In this document: piece by piece, positions 18,577-28,775 of the stretch
Position numbering within the stretch: the stretch's first letter is position 1
How the letters are laid out: every line of letters begins with the position of its first letter
Assembly: GCF_009604385.1 (NCBI RefSeq)
Contig: NZ_WEGJ01000007.1
Location: 1 to 64,000, forward strand
Direction: 5' to 3'
Origin: Streptomyces smaragdinus
GTDB taxonomy: Bacteria > Actinomycetota > Actinomycetes > Streptomycetales > Streptomycetaceae
DNA length: 64,000 nucleotides
The notes under the pieces: model-generated
The model's input: the letters and a program-made list of their open reading frames with translations, nothing else
What the model was told of the DNA's origin: nothing
Databases searched by the model: none
Position numbers and translations under genes: made by a program

Positions 18577-19233
18577 ATGCCGCTGACCAGTTACGAACAC
18601 GACCGTCGCCACGGCGAGATGGACCAGGTCCTCCGCGCCTACGCGGGGCAACCCGCCGACGACACCGACGAGAAGCCGAGCACCGCCCTCACCGCATATC
18701 TGCGGCAGACCTGGCACACCCGGCCCTGGGCACTCGCCACCGCCGAAGTGCAGGTGCGGGAGTACGCCCGGAATCCGCCCGGGCGTCTGCGGGCCCAGGT
18801 CGGGGAGTACTACGACCTGCCCGATGTCGGCCTGCCCGACGAGCGGATCCTCGGCTGGCTCACCGTCGTCGCCGATCACATCCGGCGGAGTGTCGAGGAA
18901 GGTGTCGTGCCACCTCCCGCCGTTCCGGAGACCCACTGGGAGTGGCACGCCCGGTTCCCCGAGCTCGGGCAACTGCTCGGCGGATGGTTCTCACAGGACA
19001 TGCCCGACGAATTCGCCGACCACGACACCGCCCTCGAGGACTACCGCACCAGCACCGACTCCCACCTCGTCGCCCGCGTGGTCGGCGAGGTCCACGCCCT
19101 CCTCGCCCTGCGTCTGAGCGAGTCCGAGTACGCCGTCGCCACCGCCGAGCTGGGGCAGGAAGTGGAGCCGCCGGCAGCTCATGCGCCGAGTGCCTGGCTC
19201 CTGAGCATCGCCGAACGGCTTCGCACGGCGTAG
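18577..19233 (+). CDS. CdiI-type contact-dependent-inhibition immunity protein, 218 aa
   Basis: The C-terminal half contains RFPELGQLLGGWFSQDMPDEFADHDTALEDY, the FPxLxxxLGGxFxQD signature of a widespread CdiI-like immunity family. The protein is acidic and soluble. It starts 11 bases after the orphan toxin tip and is therefore likely its cognate antitoxin. The preceding 99-aa gene and this gene together look like a displaced toxin-immunity cassette next to the main toxin locus. Confidence 0.75.
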   Translation: MPLTSYEHDRRHGEMDQVLRAYAGQPADDTDEKPSTALTAYLRQTWHTRPWALATAEVQVREYARNPPGRLRAQVGEYYDLPDVGLPDERILGWLTVVADHIRRSVEEGVVPPPAVPETHWEWHARFPELGQLLGGWFSQDMPDEFADHDTALEDYRTSTDSHLVARVVGEVHALLALRLSESEYAVATAELGQEVEPPAAHAPSAWLLSIAERLRTA

Positions 19234-19325
19234 CGGCGACAGGCGGAGTCCCACAGCCGTCGCCCGCCGGCGGCAAGTCCCCCTCGACGCGCTCGAAGCC
19301 GGCGCCCCTCAACCGCGCCCGGCCG

Positions 19326-20627
19326 CTATACCGCCCTGGCCGATCCGGCGAGTGCGACGGGACGGGGAGCCGGTTGGTCGGGCGCGAGCGGGGGGTTGGG
19401 CAGTAGCGGGGCGGCCAGCGCGGTCGTGCCGAGGGCCATCAGCACCATCATGGTGAACATCTGGCTGTCCAGGACGCCCAGACTGACCCCGGCGTTGATG
19501 ATGATCAGCTCGGTCAGCCCGCGGGTGTTCATCAGCAGGCCGAGCGTACCCGCCTCACGCCAGGACATCCCGGTCAGTCTGCCGGGAACGGCCGCGCCGA
19601 CCAGCTTGCCGACGCAGGCGACCGCAAAGATGGCCGCGGCTTCCAGGGCACCGCGCCCGGACAACGCGCCGATGTCGACGTTCAGGCCGGTCACGATGAA
19701 GAAGACCGGCAGCAGCACCATGCTGATCCCGTCCAGCGGCCGCTTCAGGCCGTCGGCCAGTGCCTCACGCGGCTCCCGCGGCATGACGAAGCCGAACGCG
19801 AAGGCGCCGAAGATCGCGTGGATGCCGATCCAGGTCGTGGCGTACGACGAGAGGAACAGCCCGGCGATGACGATGACGACGTACACCGACGGCACCCGGT
19901 CGCGGACCATCCTGCGGGTGAGGGCGGCAAGGAGCGGGCGTACGGCCAGCGCCATGAAGGACACGTAAACGGCCGACAGCACTGCGATCTGCGACATGGC
20001 CTCGTGCGCGCCGCCGGCGGTGACGATCGCCGCGGTCACCGCGAGCAGGCACCACGCCAGCACGTCGTTGATGGCCGCGCCGGCCAGCGCGAGCGCTCCC
20101 GCGGGGGTACGCGTCATCCGGTGCTCGACGAGGATCCGGGCCAGCACCGGGAACGCGGTGATGGACATGGCCGCACCGAGGAACAGCGCGAACGCGGTGA
20201 ACGACGTGTGGTTGCCGTCCACGGTGTCGTGACGGGAGTAGAGGAGTGCGGCCAGGCCGAGACCCAGGCCGAACGGGAGGGCGATCGACCCGATCGACAC
20301 CGCGCCGGCCGTCCGGCGCTTCCCGGCCAGCAAACCCTTTTCGAACTCCCAGCCGATGGCGAACATGAAGACGAGCAGCCCGACTTGGGCGATCACCGCG
20401 AGATAGGGGCGGGCCTCGGTGGGGAAGATGTGCTCCGAGGGGTCGCCCGGCAGGAGGCCGAGGAGGCTGGGCCCCAGCGCGATGCCGGCGATGATCTCGC
20501 CGACGACCGGCGGCTGCCGCAGGTATCGGACGAGCCGGGCGAGGACGCTGCCCACCAGCAGGACGACGGCGATGTCTGCGATCACGACCGCGATCAGCAG
20601 ATCGGAGTGCTGAGCGAGGCTCTTCAT
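19326..20627 (-). CDS. Cation:proton antiporter (CPA2/KefB type), 433 aa
   Basis: About 12 hydrophobic spans with the CPA2 signatures: RQPPVVGEIIAGIALGPSLLG near the N-terminus, AAINDVLAW in the core (the ND of CPA2) and GLLMNTRGLTELIIINAG. It should exchange K+ or Na+ for protons across the inner membrane. It is 72 bases downstream of the flavin halogenase gene on the same strand, with GAGGAG before its ATG, so it may belong to the biosynthetic cluster as an export or pH/self-protection gene; such antiporters do occur in antibiotic clusters. It may equally be an unrelated neighbour that marks the cluster edge. Confidence 0.88.
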   Translation of the reverse strand: MKSLAQHSDLLIAVVIADIAVVLLVGSVLARLVRYLRQPPVVGEIIAGIALGPSLLGLLPGDPSEHIFPTEARPYLAVIAQVGLLVFMFAIGWEFEKGLLAGKRRTAGAVSIGSIALPFGLGLGLAALLYSRHDTVDGNHTSFTAFALFLGAAMSITAFPVLARILVEHRMTRTPAGALALAGAAINDVLAWCLLAVTAAIVTAGGAHEAMSQIAVLSAVYVSFMALAVRPLLAALTRRMVRDRVPSVYVVIVIAGLFLSSYATTWIGIHAIFGAFAFGFVMPREPREALADGLKRPLDGISMVLLPVFFIVTGLNVDIGALSGRGALEAAAIFAVACVGKLVGAAVPGRLTGMSWREAGTLGLLMNTRGLTELIIINAGVSLGVLDSQMFTMMVLMALGTTALAAPLLPNPPLAPDQPAPRPVALAGSARAV

Positions 20628-20699
20628 TCAGTGGCTCCTCAACGGTTACAGGTCGCGGGGAGGCCTCCGTCACGAAGGCCTCCCCGGGTGAAGACGTCG

Positions 20700-22289
20700 T
20701 CAGTTCTTCGCGGACGTCTCCGGCGTCGTCCAGTAGCTGAGCAGCGCCTCGCTTCCGGGACCACCGTCGTTCAGCGGGTCGGGACCCTCCCGGCGGGCGC
20801 TCTCCTCCGCCGGCGTGCCGATCCTGGCCAGGCCCAGCCGCGGCTCGGTGACGAGGGTGAACCCGGCCGCCTCCTCCACCTCGGCCTCCCGGGCCTCGCG
20901 CTGGTAGTGGTTGTTCTCGTCCAGGTAGCTGAAGTCGAACGGCCCCCGGTCGGCCGGAACCTTGCCGAGTGCGACCGCGTCGTACTGGGCCTTGTGGGCA
21001 CCGAGGACAAGCTGGTCGGTGAGCACCCGGCGATAACCCTCGCCGTCGGGCTTCTGAGCCTCGATGAAGTCACTGAGGCCGGCGCTGAGGTCGACGAAGT
21101 CGCGCTCGCCCACGGCCTCGCGGTCCAGCAGCGGCACCTGGTGGCTGAGGTTGTGCGCCGACCAGAAGTACGTCTGCTTGCCGCCGTACTGCTCGTACAT
21201 GCCGCCGACCAGGGTGAGCAGCCGGGCGTACGAACGCCTGTAGCAGTACTCGTAGAACGCGAGTACCTCGGTCTCGGAGACGGTGCCGTCGCGCATCGCC
21301 ACGATGCCGGCCGCCGCGATCGTCGCGCTGTACAGCGCGAGGTGGACGCCGGTGGACAGCAGCGGGTCGAGGAAGCACGCGGCGTCGCCGGACAGCATGT
21401 AGCCGGGGCCGCAGAACTTCTCGGCGGCATACGAGTAGTCCTGTTCGGCGCGCGCCGGTCCGACGAATTCGCAGCCGTCGATCAGCGGGCGGATGTGCTC
21501 GGATTCCATGACGACGGACTTGACCATTTCCTCCAGTGAGGAGTACTCGGCCCGGCGGCGCCGGAACACGTCGCGGTGGGTGACGTAGCCGCAGCTCAGC
21601 CGGCCGTCGCTGAGCGGGATGAGCCAGTACCAGCCGTCCTTCGCGGATATGGAATTGAGGCCGCCGGGCGGGGTGTTCGGCAGGGTCTTGCCGCCCTGCC
21701 AGTAGCCCCAGGCGGCCACGTTCTGGAACACCTCGTGGTGCTCGCGGTCCTTGAGCTTCTGCGCCGACAGGACGCCCGCGCGCCCGGACGCGTCGATCAC
21801 CCAGTCGCAGGCCAGCCGCTGACGCGGCGCGCCGTCCGGGCCGCCCGACCACTCGACGGCGACGGGCCGGCCGTCGTCGAACTCGACGTCGTGGACAATG
21901 GCCTCCTCGTAGACCACCGCCCCCTGTTCACGGGCGTTGTCCAGGAGGATCTTGTCGAACTTCGCGCGGTCGACGAGCCAGGAGCGGCGGTCGGGGCCGT
22001 AGACGTCGAGCCAGTTGACCACCCAGTCCTGCTCCGAGCCCCAGCGGAAGAGGCCACCGCGCTTCTCGGTGAAGCCGGCCGCGTCAACCTTCTCCATGGC
22101 GCCGCTGAGTTCGAGTACGAGCGGACAGGAGGCGAGCAGTGACTCCCCGATGTGGTATCGGGGGAATTTGGCTCGTTCCAGGACCACGACGTCGATTCCC
22201 GACCGGGCGAGCAGTGCGGCGGCGGTGGAACCGGCCGGGCCACCGCCGATAACGGCGACCGACGTACGGGTAGGGGGAGTTGCTGCCAT
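20700..22289 (-). CDS. FADH2-dependent halogenase, variant B, 529 aa
   Basis: Two halogenase hallmarks are present: the FAD-binding GGGPAG at 15-20 and WYWLIP at 220-225 (the WxWxIP motif that separates halogenases from monooxygenases). The catalytic Lys is likely Lys76 in GFTEKRGGLF. YHIGESLL and FLDPLLSTGVHLAL are also diagnostic. Variant-B enzymes chlorinate phenols or pyrroles, often when attached to a carrier protein, and need a flavin reductase. An aminohydroxybenzoate unit made by the GriI/GriH homologues is a natural candidate substrate (inference). ATG 22289 follows AAGGACG. Confidence 0.85.
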   Translation of the reverse strand: MAATPPTRTSVAVIGGGPAGSTAAALLARSGIDVVVLERAKFPRYHIGESLLASCPLVLELSGAMEKVDAAGFTEKRGGLFRWGSEQDWVVNWLDVYGPDRRSWLVDRAKFDKILLDNAREQGAVVYEEAIVHDVEFDDGRPVAVEWSGGPDGAPRQRLACDWVIDASGRAGVLSAQKLKDREHHEVFQNVAAWGYWQGGKTLPNTPPGGLNSISAKDGWYWLIPLSDGRLSCGYVTHRDVFRRRRAEYSSLEEMVKSVVMESEHIRPLIDGCEFVGPARAEQDYSYAAEKFCGPGYMLSGDAACFLDPLLSTGVHLALYSATIAAAGIVAMRDGTVSETEVLAFYEYCYRRSYARLLTLVGGMYEQYGGKQTYFWSAHNLSHQVPLLDREAVGERDFVDLSAGLSDFIEAQKPDGEGYRRVLTDQLVLGAHKAQYDAVALGKVPADRGPFDFSYLDENNHYQREAREAEVEEAAGFTLVTEPRLGLARIGTPAEESARREGPDPLNDGGPGSEALLSYWTTPETSAKN

Positions 22290-22417
22290 GATGACGTCCT
22301 TACGTATGGGAGTCGGTGGTCGTTCGAACGGGGGTTTCCGGCGTTTCCAGTTTCCCGGGGAATCGCCCCGGTTCATCGATGCGGCGGCACGGCCGTGATC
22401 GGTGTAATGGACATTCG

Positions 22418-22429
22418 TGATGAGTGTCA
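22418..22429. promoter_or_regulatory. Inverted repeat, candidate cluster operator (halogenase unit)
   Basis: TGATG-AG-TGTCA, a two-mismatch match to TGACA-N2-TGTCA, about 129 bases upstream of the halogenase start. This is the weakest of the six related sites. Read on the minus strand, its flank CTGACACT-ATCA…CATTAC closely resembles the plus-strand sequence of the site upstream of the precursor gene. Confidence 0.45.
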
Positions 22430-22478
22430 GAGCTTTACGAATTGCTCCGTCAGCTCTTGACCGGAGGAAAGGAAAAGA

Positions 22479-23866
<1,388 letters not shown>

Positions 23867-23870
<4 letters not shown>

Positions 23871-25306
23871 TGTCCCACCCCGGCCGTCAGGGAGGCGTAC
23901 TGCGGCGTCGTGGCGGGGCCGCCGGGGCCGGGCAGGCGCGGCGGTTCGGCTCCGGGGGACCGGCTGAAGCCGCGCCACCACTGCCGGCCCTCCTGGGGCA
24001 GCGTGTGCACGGGGTCGTAGTAGCAGGCGGGTTCCGGTTCCCCGGGCTTGTCGGCGGTCGTGCGCGGGCTGCTCGTACCCCAGTACGAGATGCCCAGTGT
24101 GTGGTCGTAGTCCTGCAGTTGGTGCACCCAGCGCTTGCCGAGGTACGGCACGTCGCAGACGATCCGTGGCGTGGCGTAGCCCGGCAGCTGGCCCATGATC
24201 TGCTGCTGCAGTTCGCGGGCGGCGGCGACGGAGACCCGCCAGTGCTCCGAGTGCGGCACCATGTCGCACATGTAGAAGTAGTAGGGCAGGATGTTCGCTT
24301 CGCCCTGCAGCGCGAAGCACAGGTCCAGCAGATCGGCCTGGGTCGCGTTCACCCCGCGCAGCAGCACGCCCTGGTTGCGTACGTCGCGTACGCCCGCGTC
24401 CAGCACCGCCCGCGCCGCCCGCGCCACCAGGGGCGTGACGGACTGCACGTGGTTGGCGTGGGTGTGGATCGCCAGGTTCACGGCTCTGCGGGCGGCCTCC
24501 CGGCCGATCAGCTCCAGGCCCGTCAGCACCTGGGGCTGCAGCCAGTGCTGCGGCAGACCGACCAGTCCCTTGGTGGCGAGCCGGATGTCGCGTACGGACT
24601 CCAGGTCGAGCAGCGCCCGTACGAAGGCCTCGAGCCGGGGCCAGGGCACGTTGGCGACGTCCCCGCCGGAGACCACGACGTCCCGGACACCGGGGTTCTC
24701 GCGCAGGTAGGCCAGCATCGCGTCGGTCCGGTCCACCGGCTTGAGGTCGAAGCGGACCTTCTCCACCTGCGGGGTCGAGGTGCCGACCAGGTCCATCCGG
24801 GTGCAGTGTCCGCAGTACTGCGGACAGGTGGACACCAGTTCGGCCATCACCTTGGTCGGATAGCGATGGGTGAGACCCTCGGTCACCCACATCTCCCGCT
24901 CGTGCAGGGAGTCGCGGACGGCCAGCGGGTGGCTCGGCCAGTCGGGGCGGCGGTCGCTGAAGACGGGCAGCATGTACCGGCGCACCGGGTCCTCGTAGAA
25001 CGCGGCCGTGAAGTCGGCCGGCGTGAGCGAGGACGGCATCGGCACCATCGTGTTGAGGATGTTCGGCGGGATCAGGACCGGCATCGTGGCGTAGCACTTC
25101 TGGTCCTGGGTCACGTCGTCGTAGAACGAGTCCTGGAGCAGGTCGCCGCACACCGCCCGCAGCTGTTTCACGTTCTTCACGCAGTGGGAGCGCTGCCACT
25201 GGACGTCCTCCCACTGCACGGCCGTCACCTCGCGCCACCCGGGGAATCGCCGCCAGTCCGGCTCGACCAGCTCCTGGCGCACATATCTGTAGTCCGGACT
25301 ACTCAT
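23867..25306 (-). CDS. Lysine 2,3-aminomutase-family radical SAM enzyme, 479 aa
   Basis: A radical SAM cluster motif CPQYCGHC (Cys161, 165, 168) is followed by the KamA-type TIM barrel. In YMCDMVPHSEHWR and PRIVCDVPYLGKRW, Asp348 and Asp385 fall at the positions of the two Asp residues that hold the lysine side chain in clostridial lysine 2,3-aminomutase (Asp293, Asp330; the 37-residue spacing is identical), and Lys391 is the likely PLP Lys. Thus a basic substrate such as L-lysine to beta-lysine is favoured over glutamate. The usual GGGGK before the PLP Lys is replaced by YLGK, and the N- and C-terminal extensions differ from KamA, so another amino acid is possible. ATG 25306 follows GGAGGGG. 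Confidence 0.8.
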
Positions 25307-25337
25307 TTCCCCTCCTGGGGTGGCTTTCTCCTGGCCG

Positions 25338-26786
25338 TCATGAACCGATGCTCTGCGCGAAGCGGAAGACGTCGTCCGGGTCATAGGCGCGTTTGACGCC
25401 GACCAGCCGGTCGTAATTCGAGCCGTAATAGGCGGCGCGCCAGTTCTCGAGCTCCGGGTCGGGGAAGTTCTGGTAGGCCCCGTCCGCGGTGTACGGCCGC
25501 AGCCGCTCGTGCAGCCGCTCCAGCCAGTCGAGGCCGGCGCGGGCGGCTTCGGGCGGGTCGTCGTCCGTCCAGTTGGTCTCCAGCGCCAGGACGAAGGCGG
25601 CGTCCCGGTGCACGAACGCGGTGGCGGCGGCCGGGATCCGGCCGGCCGCGCCGCCCAGCGCGAACAGGGCGGCACTGGCACCGTCCTCGTCGCGGCTGCC
25701 CGGCCAGCGCCGGATCTCCTCCACCACGACGTCGACGGCCTCGGCCGGCAGCGCGTCCCGGACCATGCGTGACTTCACCGCGAACCGGTTCACGGGCGGC
25801 ATCTCGGCGAAGGACTCGAAGGCTTCCCGGTGCTCGCACTCCCGTATCCGGATCCGTGGCCGCGCAGCCGGTTCGAGTACGGGAGCGAGCAGCCGCTCGA
25901 GTTCCGCGCGGGGACCGTGGTACTGCCCGATCGCACTCACGGACGCCCGCGCCGCGGCCTCCTGCGGGCAGCTCCCGGACGTGGCCACATCGATGCGGAC
26001 GCCGAGTTCGCCGGGTGCCCGGGCGGCGAGCTCCTGCACGGCCGCCAGTACGGGCCGTGCCTCGTGCACCGGCCATTCGATGTCGAAGAGGGTGACGCGG
26101 CCCGTCGGCTCGGTCCTCAGCGTGAACGCGGTGTTCACCCCGAGGCTTCCGCCCGCTCCGCCGCGGCACGCCCAGAACAGGTCGGCGTGGGAGTCCGCCG
26201 AGCAGGTCACCACCCCGTCCCCCGCGGTCAGTACATCCGTGCGGACCAGGGCGTCGCAGGCCAGGCCCCACCGGCGGCAGGAGAACCCGATGCCGCCGCC
26301 GAGGATCAGCCCGCCCATGGCGACGGTGGGGCAGCGGCCCGCGGGGAAGGTCCTCCCGTACGGGGCGAGGGCGCGCTGGAGTCTGTCCTGGGTCACCCCG
26401 GTACCGACGGTGACCTCGCCGGCGTCCTCGTCCACGGTGATGGTGTCCAGTCCGGACAGGTCGATCAGCAGCCCGGTGGTGGCGGAGTAGCCGGCGTAGC
26501 TGTGTCCGCCGGACCGGAGCGCGAACGGCATCTCGCGGCGGCCGGCCCAGTCGACGGCCGCCGCGATGTCCTTCGGGCCCCGGCAGGCGGCGACGGCGCC
26601 GGGCAGCACGCTCGCGTAACGCCGGTTGCTGACCGGGCGGGTGAGCGCATAGCCGCGGTCGCCCGGCCGCAGCAGCCGGCCGCCGTCCGACAGCAGGGTG
26701 GCGAGGGAACGCCAGTCCCGGTCGGATACCGCGGGGGCGGACGGATCCACCCGTTGCCGCTCTTCGTGATGTGCGTCGCGTCGCAT
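25338..26786 (-). CDS. Bicovalent FAD-linked oxidase (BBE-like), 482 aa
   Basis: An N-terminal PCMH FAD domain carries RSGGHSYAGYS (the His that bonds the FAD 8-alpha position) and AGRCPTVAMGGLILGGGIG (the Cys that bonds FAD C6), so the flavin is likely bicovalent. The C-terminal berberine-bridge-enzyme segment YYGSNYDRLVGVKRAYDPDDVF is intact. Such enzymes oxidise alcohols, amines or C-H bonds with O2 and often close rings in natural-product pathways. No Sec/Tat signal is seen. The gene is 31 bases from the aminomutase gene and 25 from the acyl-CoA dehydrogenase gene, in one operon. Confidence 0.88.
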   Translation of the reverse strand: MRRDAHHEERQRVDPSAPAVSDRDWRSLATLLSDGGRLLRPGDRGYALTRPVSNRRYASVLPGAVAACRGPKDIAAAVDWAGRREMPFALRSGGHSYAGYSATTGLLIDLSGLDTITVDEDAGEVTVGTGVTQDRLQRALAPYGRTFPAGRCPTVAMGGLILGGGIGFSCRRWGLACDALVRTDVLTAGDGVVTCSADSHADLFWACRGGAGGSLGVNTAFTLRTEPTGRVTLFDIEWPVHEARPVLAAVQELAARAPGELGVRIDVATSGSCPQEAAARASVSAIGQYHGPRAELERLLAPVLEPAARPRIRIRECEHREAFESFAEMPPVNRFAVKSRMVRDALPAEAVDVVVEEIRRWPGSRDEDGASAALFALGGAAGRIPAAATAFVHRDAAFVLALETNWTDDDPPEAARAGLDWLERLHERLRPYTADGAYQNFPDPELENWRAAYYGSNYDRLVGVKRAYDPDDVFRFAQSIGS

Positions 26787-26811
26787 GGTGGACTCCTGCG
26801 GGCCGGGGGTG

Positions 26812-27948
26812 TCAGGCCATGACCAGCGGCTTGCCGGCGTAGTAGTCGAGCAGGGCGTCCGTCATGCTCGTCCGCGACGGCGGATGGAAGGCGATGGCGT
26901 GGACGGCCGCGGTCAGATAGGCGACGTCGGTGGACTGGATGTACGACATGCCGCCCAGCAGCTCGACCGCCAGGTCGAGCGCCTGCGTCAGCACCTCGCG
27001 CACCGAGAACCGGGTCACCAGCGCCGCGGCGGCGCAGTCGTTGCCGGTGTCGCCGCTCATCACCCGGCGTGCGATGCCCTCGGCCAGCATCGCCGCCGAG
27101 TCGACGGCCATGAGCAGCCTGGCCCGGTCGGTGGCCGCGCCGCGCCCTCGCTCCAGGACCAGCGCGGCCAGCCGGCTCACCATGCCCGTGTACACCGCGG
27201 TCACGATCATCTGGAACCAGATCGTGCCCGCTTCCTCCAGCTCGCTGAGCTGCGCCGTCAACCCCGGCGGCGGCCGGAGGATCTTCGTCGGCTCCACGAA
27301 GATGTCCGTCAGCCGCACCTCGTTGCTTTCGGCGCCGGCCAGCGGGAACGTCGACCAGAAGGGGTGCACGGAGATGCCGGGGGTGTCCGCGGGGAGCAGC
27401 AGAAGTCCCATCTCGTTGGTGCCGTCCGCCCGGGGCACGGCCACGCTCGTCGTCAGCAGGCCCATGGACCGGGACAGGCTGCAGGGCTTCTTCGCCCCGT
27501 CGACGACATAGCCCCCGGGCACCGGGCGGGCCACCGTGTTCGGGCTCAGGATGCCCTGGTTGCTGCGGCCCTCGGCGAAGCCGGACGCCACCAGGAGCTT
27601 CTCCCCGGAGACCCGCTCGAGGATCGGTTCGATCTCGGTGTCCTTGCCGTACAGGTCCGCGATCGAGTACAGCATCCCGATCGAGAAGTGGTGCATCGCG
27701 GTGGCCACGGACATCGACGGCGCCAGGCCTCCCAGCACCCGTACGACGCGGACGGCGTCGAGCGCGGACGCGCCGAGTCCGCCCCGGTCGGCGGGGATCA
27801 GCAGCTGGGTGCCGCCGTATTCGCGGAACAGGGCGAGCGCCGGGCTGTCCGCCGACTCCAGCTCGGACAACGGGAGCTCGAGGAGCCGCTCACGCAGTCC
27901 CGGCAGCAGCCGGTCGCAGGCCTCACGATCCGCTTGCATGAATTCCAT
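26812..27948 (-). CDS. Acyl-CoA dehydrogenase-like flavoprotein, 378 aa
   Basis: Typical three-part ACAD fold: N-terminal helices with PADRGGLGAS, a middle beta domain (EGRSNQGILSPNTVARPVPGGYVVDGAKKPCSLS, NEMGLLLLPADTPGI) and a C-terminal helix bundle ending …AVELLGGMSYIQSTDVAYL. The usual R-G-EI-G catalytic/FAD segments are modified. Members in natural-product clusters act on carrier- or CoA-bound acids or as flavin N- or C-oxygenases. The substrate is unknown. It is 13 bases downstream of the metallo-beta-lactamase gene. Confidence 0.85.
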   Translation of the reverse strand: MEFMQADREACDRLLPGLRERLLELPLSELESADSPALALFREYGGTQLLIPADRGGLGASALDAVRVVRVLGGLAPSMSVATAMHHFSIGMLYSIADLYGKDTEIEPILERVSGEKLLVASGFAEGRSNQGILSPNTVARPVPGGYVVDGAKKPCSLSRSMGLLTTSVAVPRADGTNEMGLLLLPADTPGISVHPFWSTFPLAGAESNEVRLTDIFVEPTKILRPPPGLTAQLSELEEAGTIWFQMIVTAVYTGMVSRLAALVLERGRGAATDRARLLMAVDSAAMLAEGIARRVMSGDTGNDCAAAALVTRFSVREVLTQALDLAVELLGGMSYIQSTDVAYLTAAVHAIAFHPPSRTSMTDALLDYYAGKPLVMA

Positions 27949-27961
27949 GGCGTGCCTTTCC

Positions 27962-28774
27962 TTACCTGGGGGTCACACGGTCGAGGTGGTCGTCGACCGC
28001 CCGGTCGAGCAGATCGCCGGGAGGCAGCTGATCCGGGGTGCTCAGGGGCAGATCGGCCAGCAGGTCGAGGAAGCCGTCGAATCCGTCCGCCGCCGGCGGC
28101 AGATGGGCACCGAGCATCAGACCCGGCCGGAAGCGGCGCAGATCCTCGTACGTCGCGGCGAACCGCCGCGGATCCACCACGTGCACCCACGGACTGTCGA
28201 CGCCGGCCCAGAACGTCTGGCCGGCGCGCACCGCGGCGGGATCGAGGTCGGCGATGTCCGCCGCGTCGGCGCTGTCCGCCGTGGGAAGCATCGCGCCGAA
28301 GCAGTCGGACGTGACACACGCACCGTTGCCGGAGTCGAGGAAGCCGACGGTCATGGGGTTGTCGTAGAGCGGCGGCCGGAAGGCCCGCAGCCGGCGGCCG
28401 CCGCCCACCGGCAGCGACTCGCCGGGGGCGATCACGTGGATCCGCTCCTCGGGGACCTGCTGCCCGAGCGCCAGATAGCCGGCGGCGGACGCGGTGCACA
28501 CCAGCCGTGCCCGCGGCGCCAGTTCGAGCACCGCGTCGAGGGCACCCAGATGGTCGCGGTCGGGGTGGGTCAGCCAGACGTACGCCAGATCCCGCAGGTC
28601 GACGACCGAACCCACGGCGTCCAGGAACTCCGCCCGGCTGCCCGGCAGTCCGGTGTCCACGAGGACCGGTTCGTCCGCGTGCACGACGAAGGCGTTGACC
28701 GGGAGGAATCCCATGCCGGGAACGTCGAGGCGGTCCCGCAGCGCATGGACGTCGCCGATGGTGCCTATGTGCAT
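27962..28774 (-). CDS. Metallo-beta-lactamase-fold protein, 270 aa
   Basis: The metal motif is THPDRDHLG, with the extra Asp (HxDxDH rather than HxHxDH) seen in flavodiiron-type oxygen-sensing MBL proteins. Other ligand positions show as VDTGLPGS, SDCFGAM and GAHLPP. This points to a diiron-type MBL fold, perhaps a redox or O2-binding protein, rather than a hydrolase. It has no flavodoxin domain. It starts immediately after the ATP-grasp-like gene and sits in an operon with another predicted diiron protein. Confidence 0.82.
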   Translation of the reverse strand: MHIGTIGDVHALRDRLDVPGMGFLPVNAFVVHADEPVLVDTGLPGSRAEFLDAVGSVVDLRDLAYVWLTHPDRDHLGALDAVLELAPRARLVCTASAAGYLALGQQVPEERIHVIAPGESLPVGGGRRLRAFRPPLYDNPMTVGFLDSGNGACVTSDCFGAMLPTADSADAADIADLDPAAVRAGQTFWAGVDSPWVHVVDPRRFAATYEDLRRFRPGLMLGAHLPPAADGFDGFLDLLADLPLSTPDQLPPGDLLDRAVDDHLDRVTPR

Positions 28775-28775
28775 G

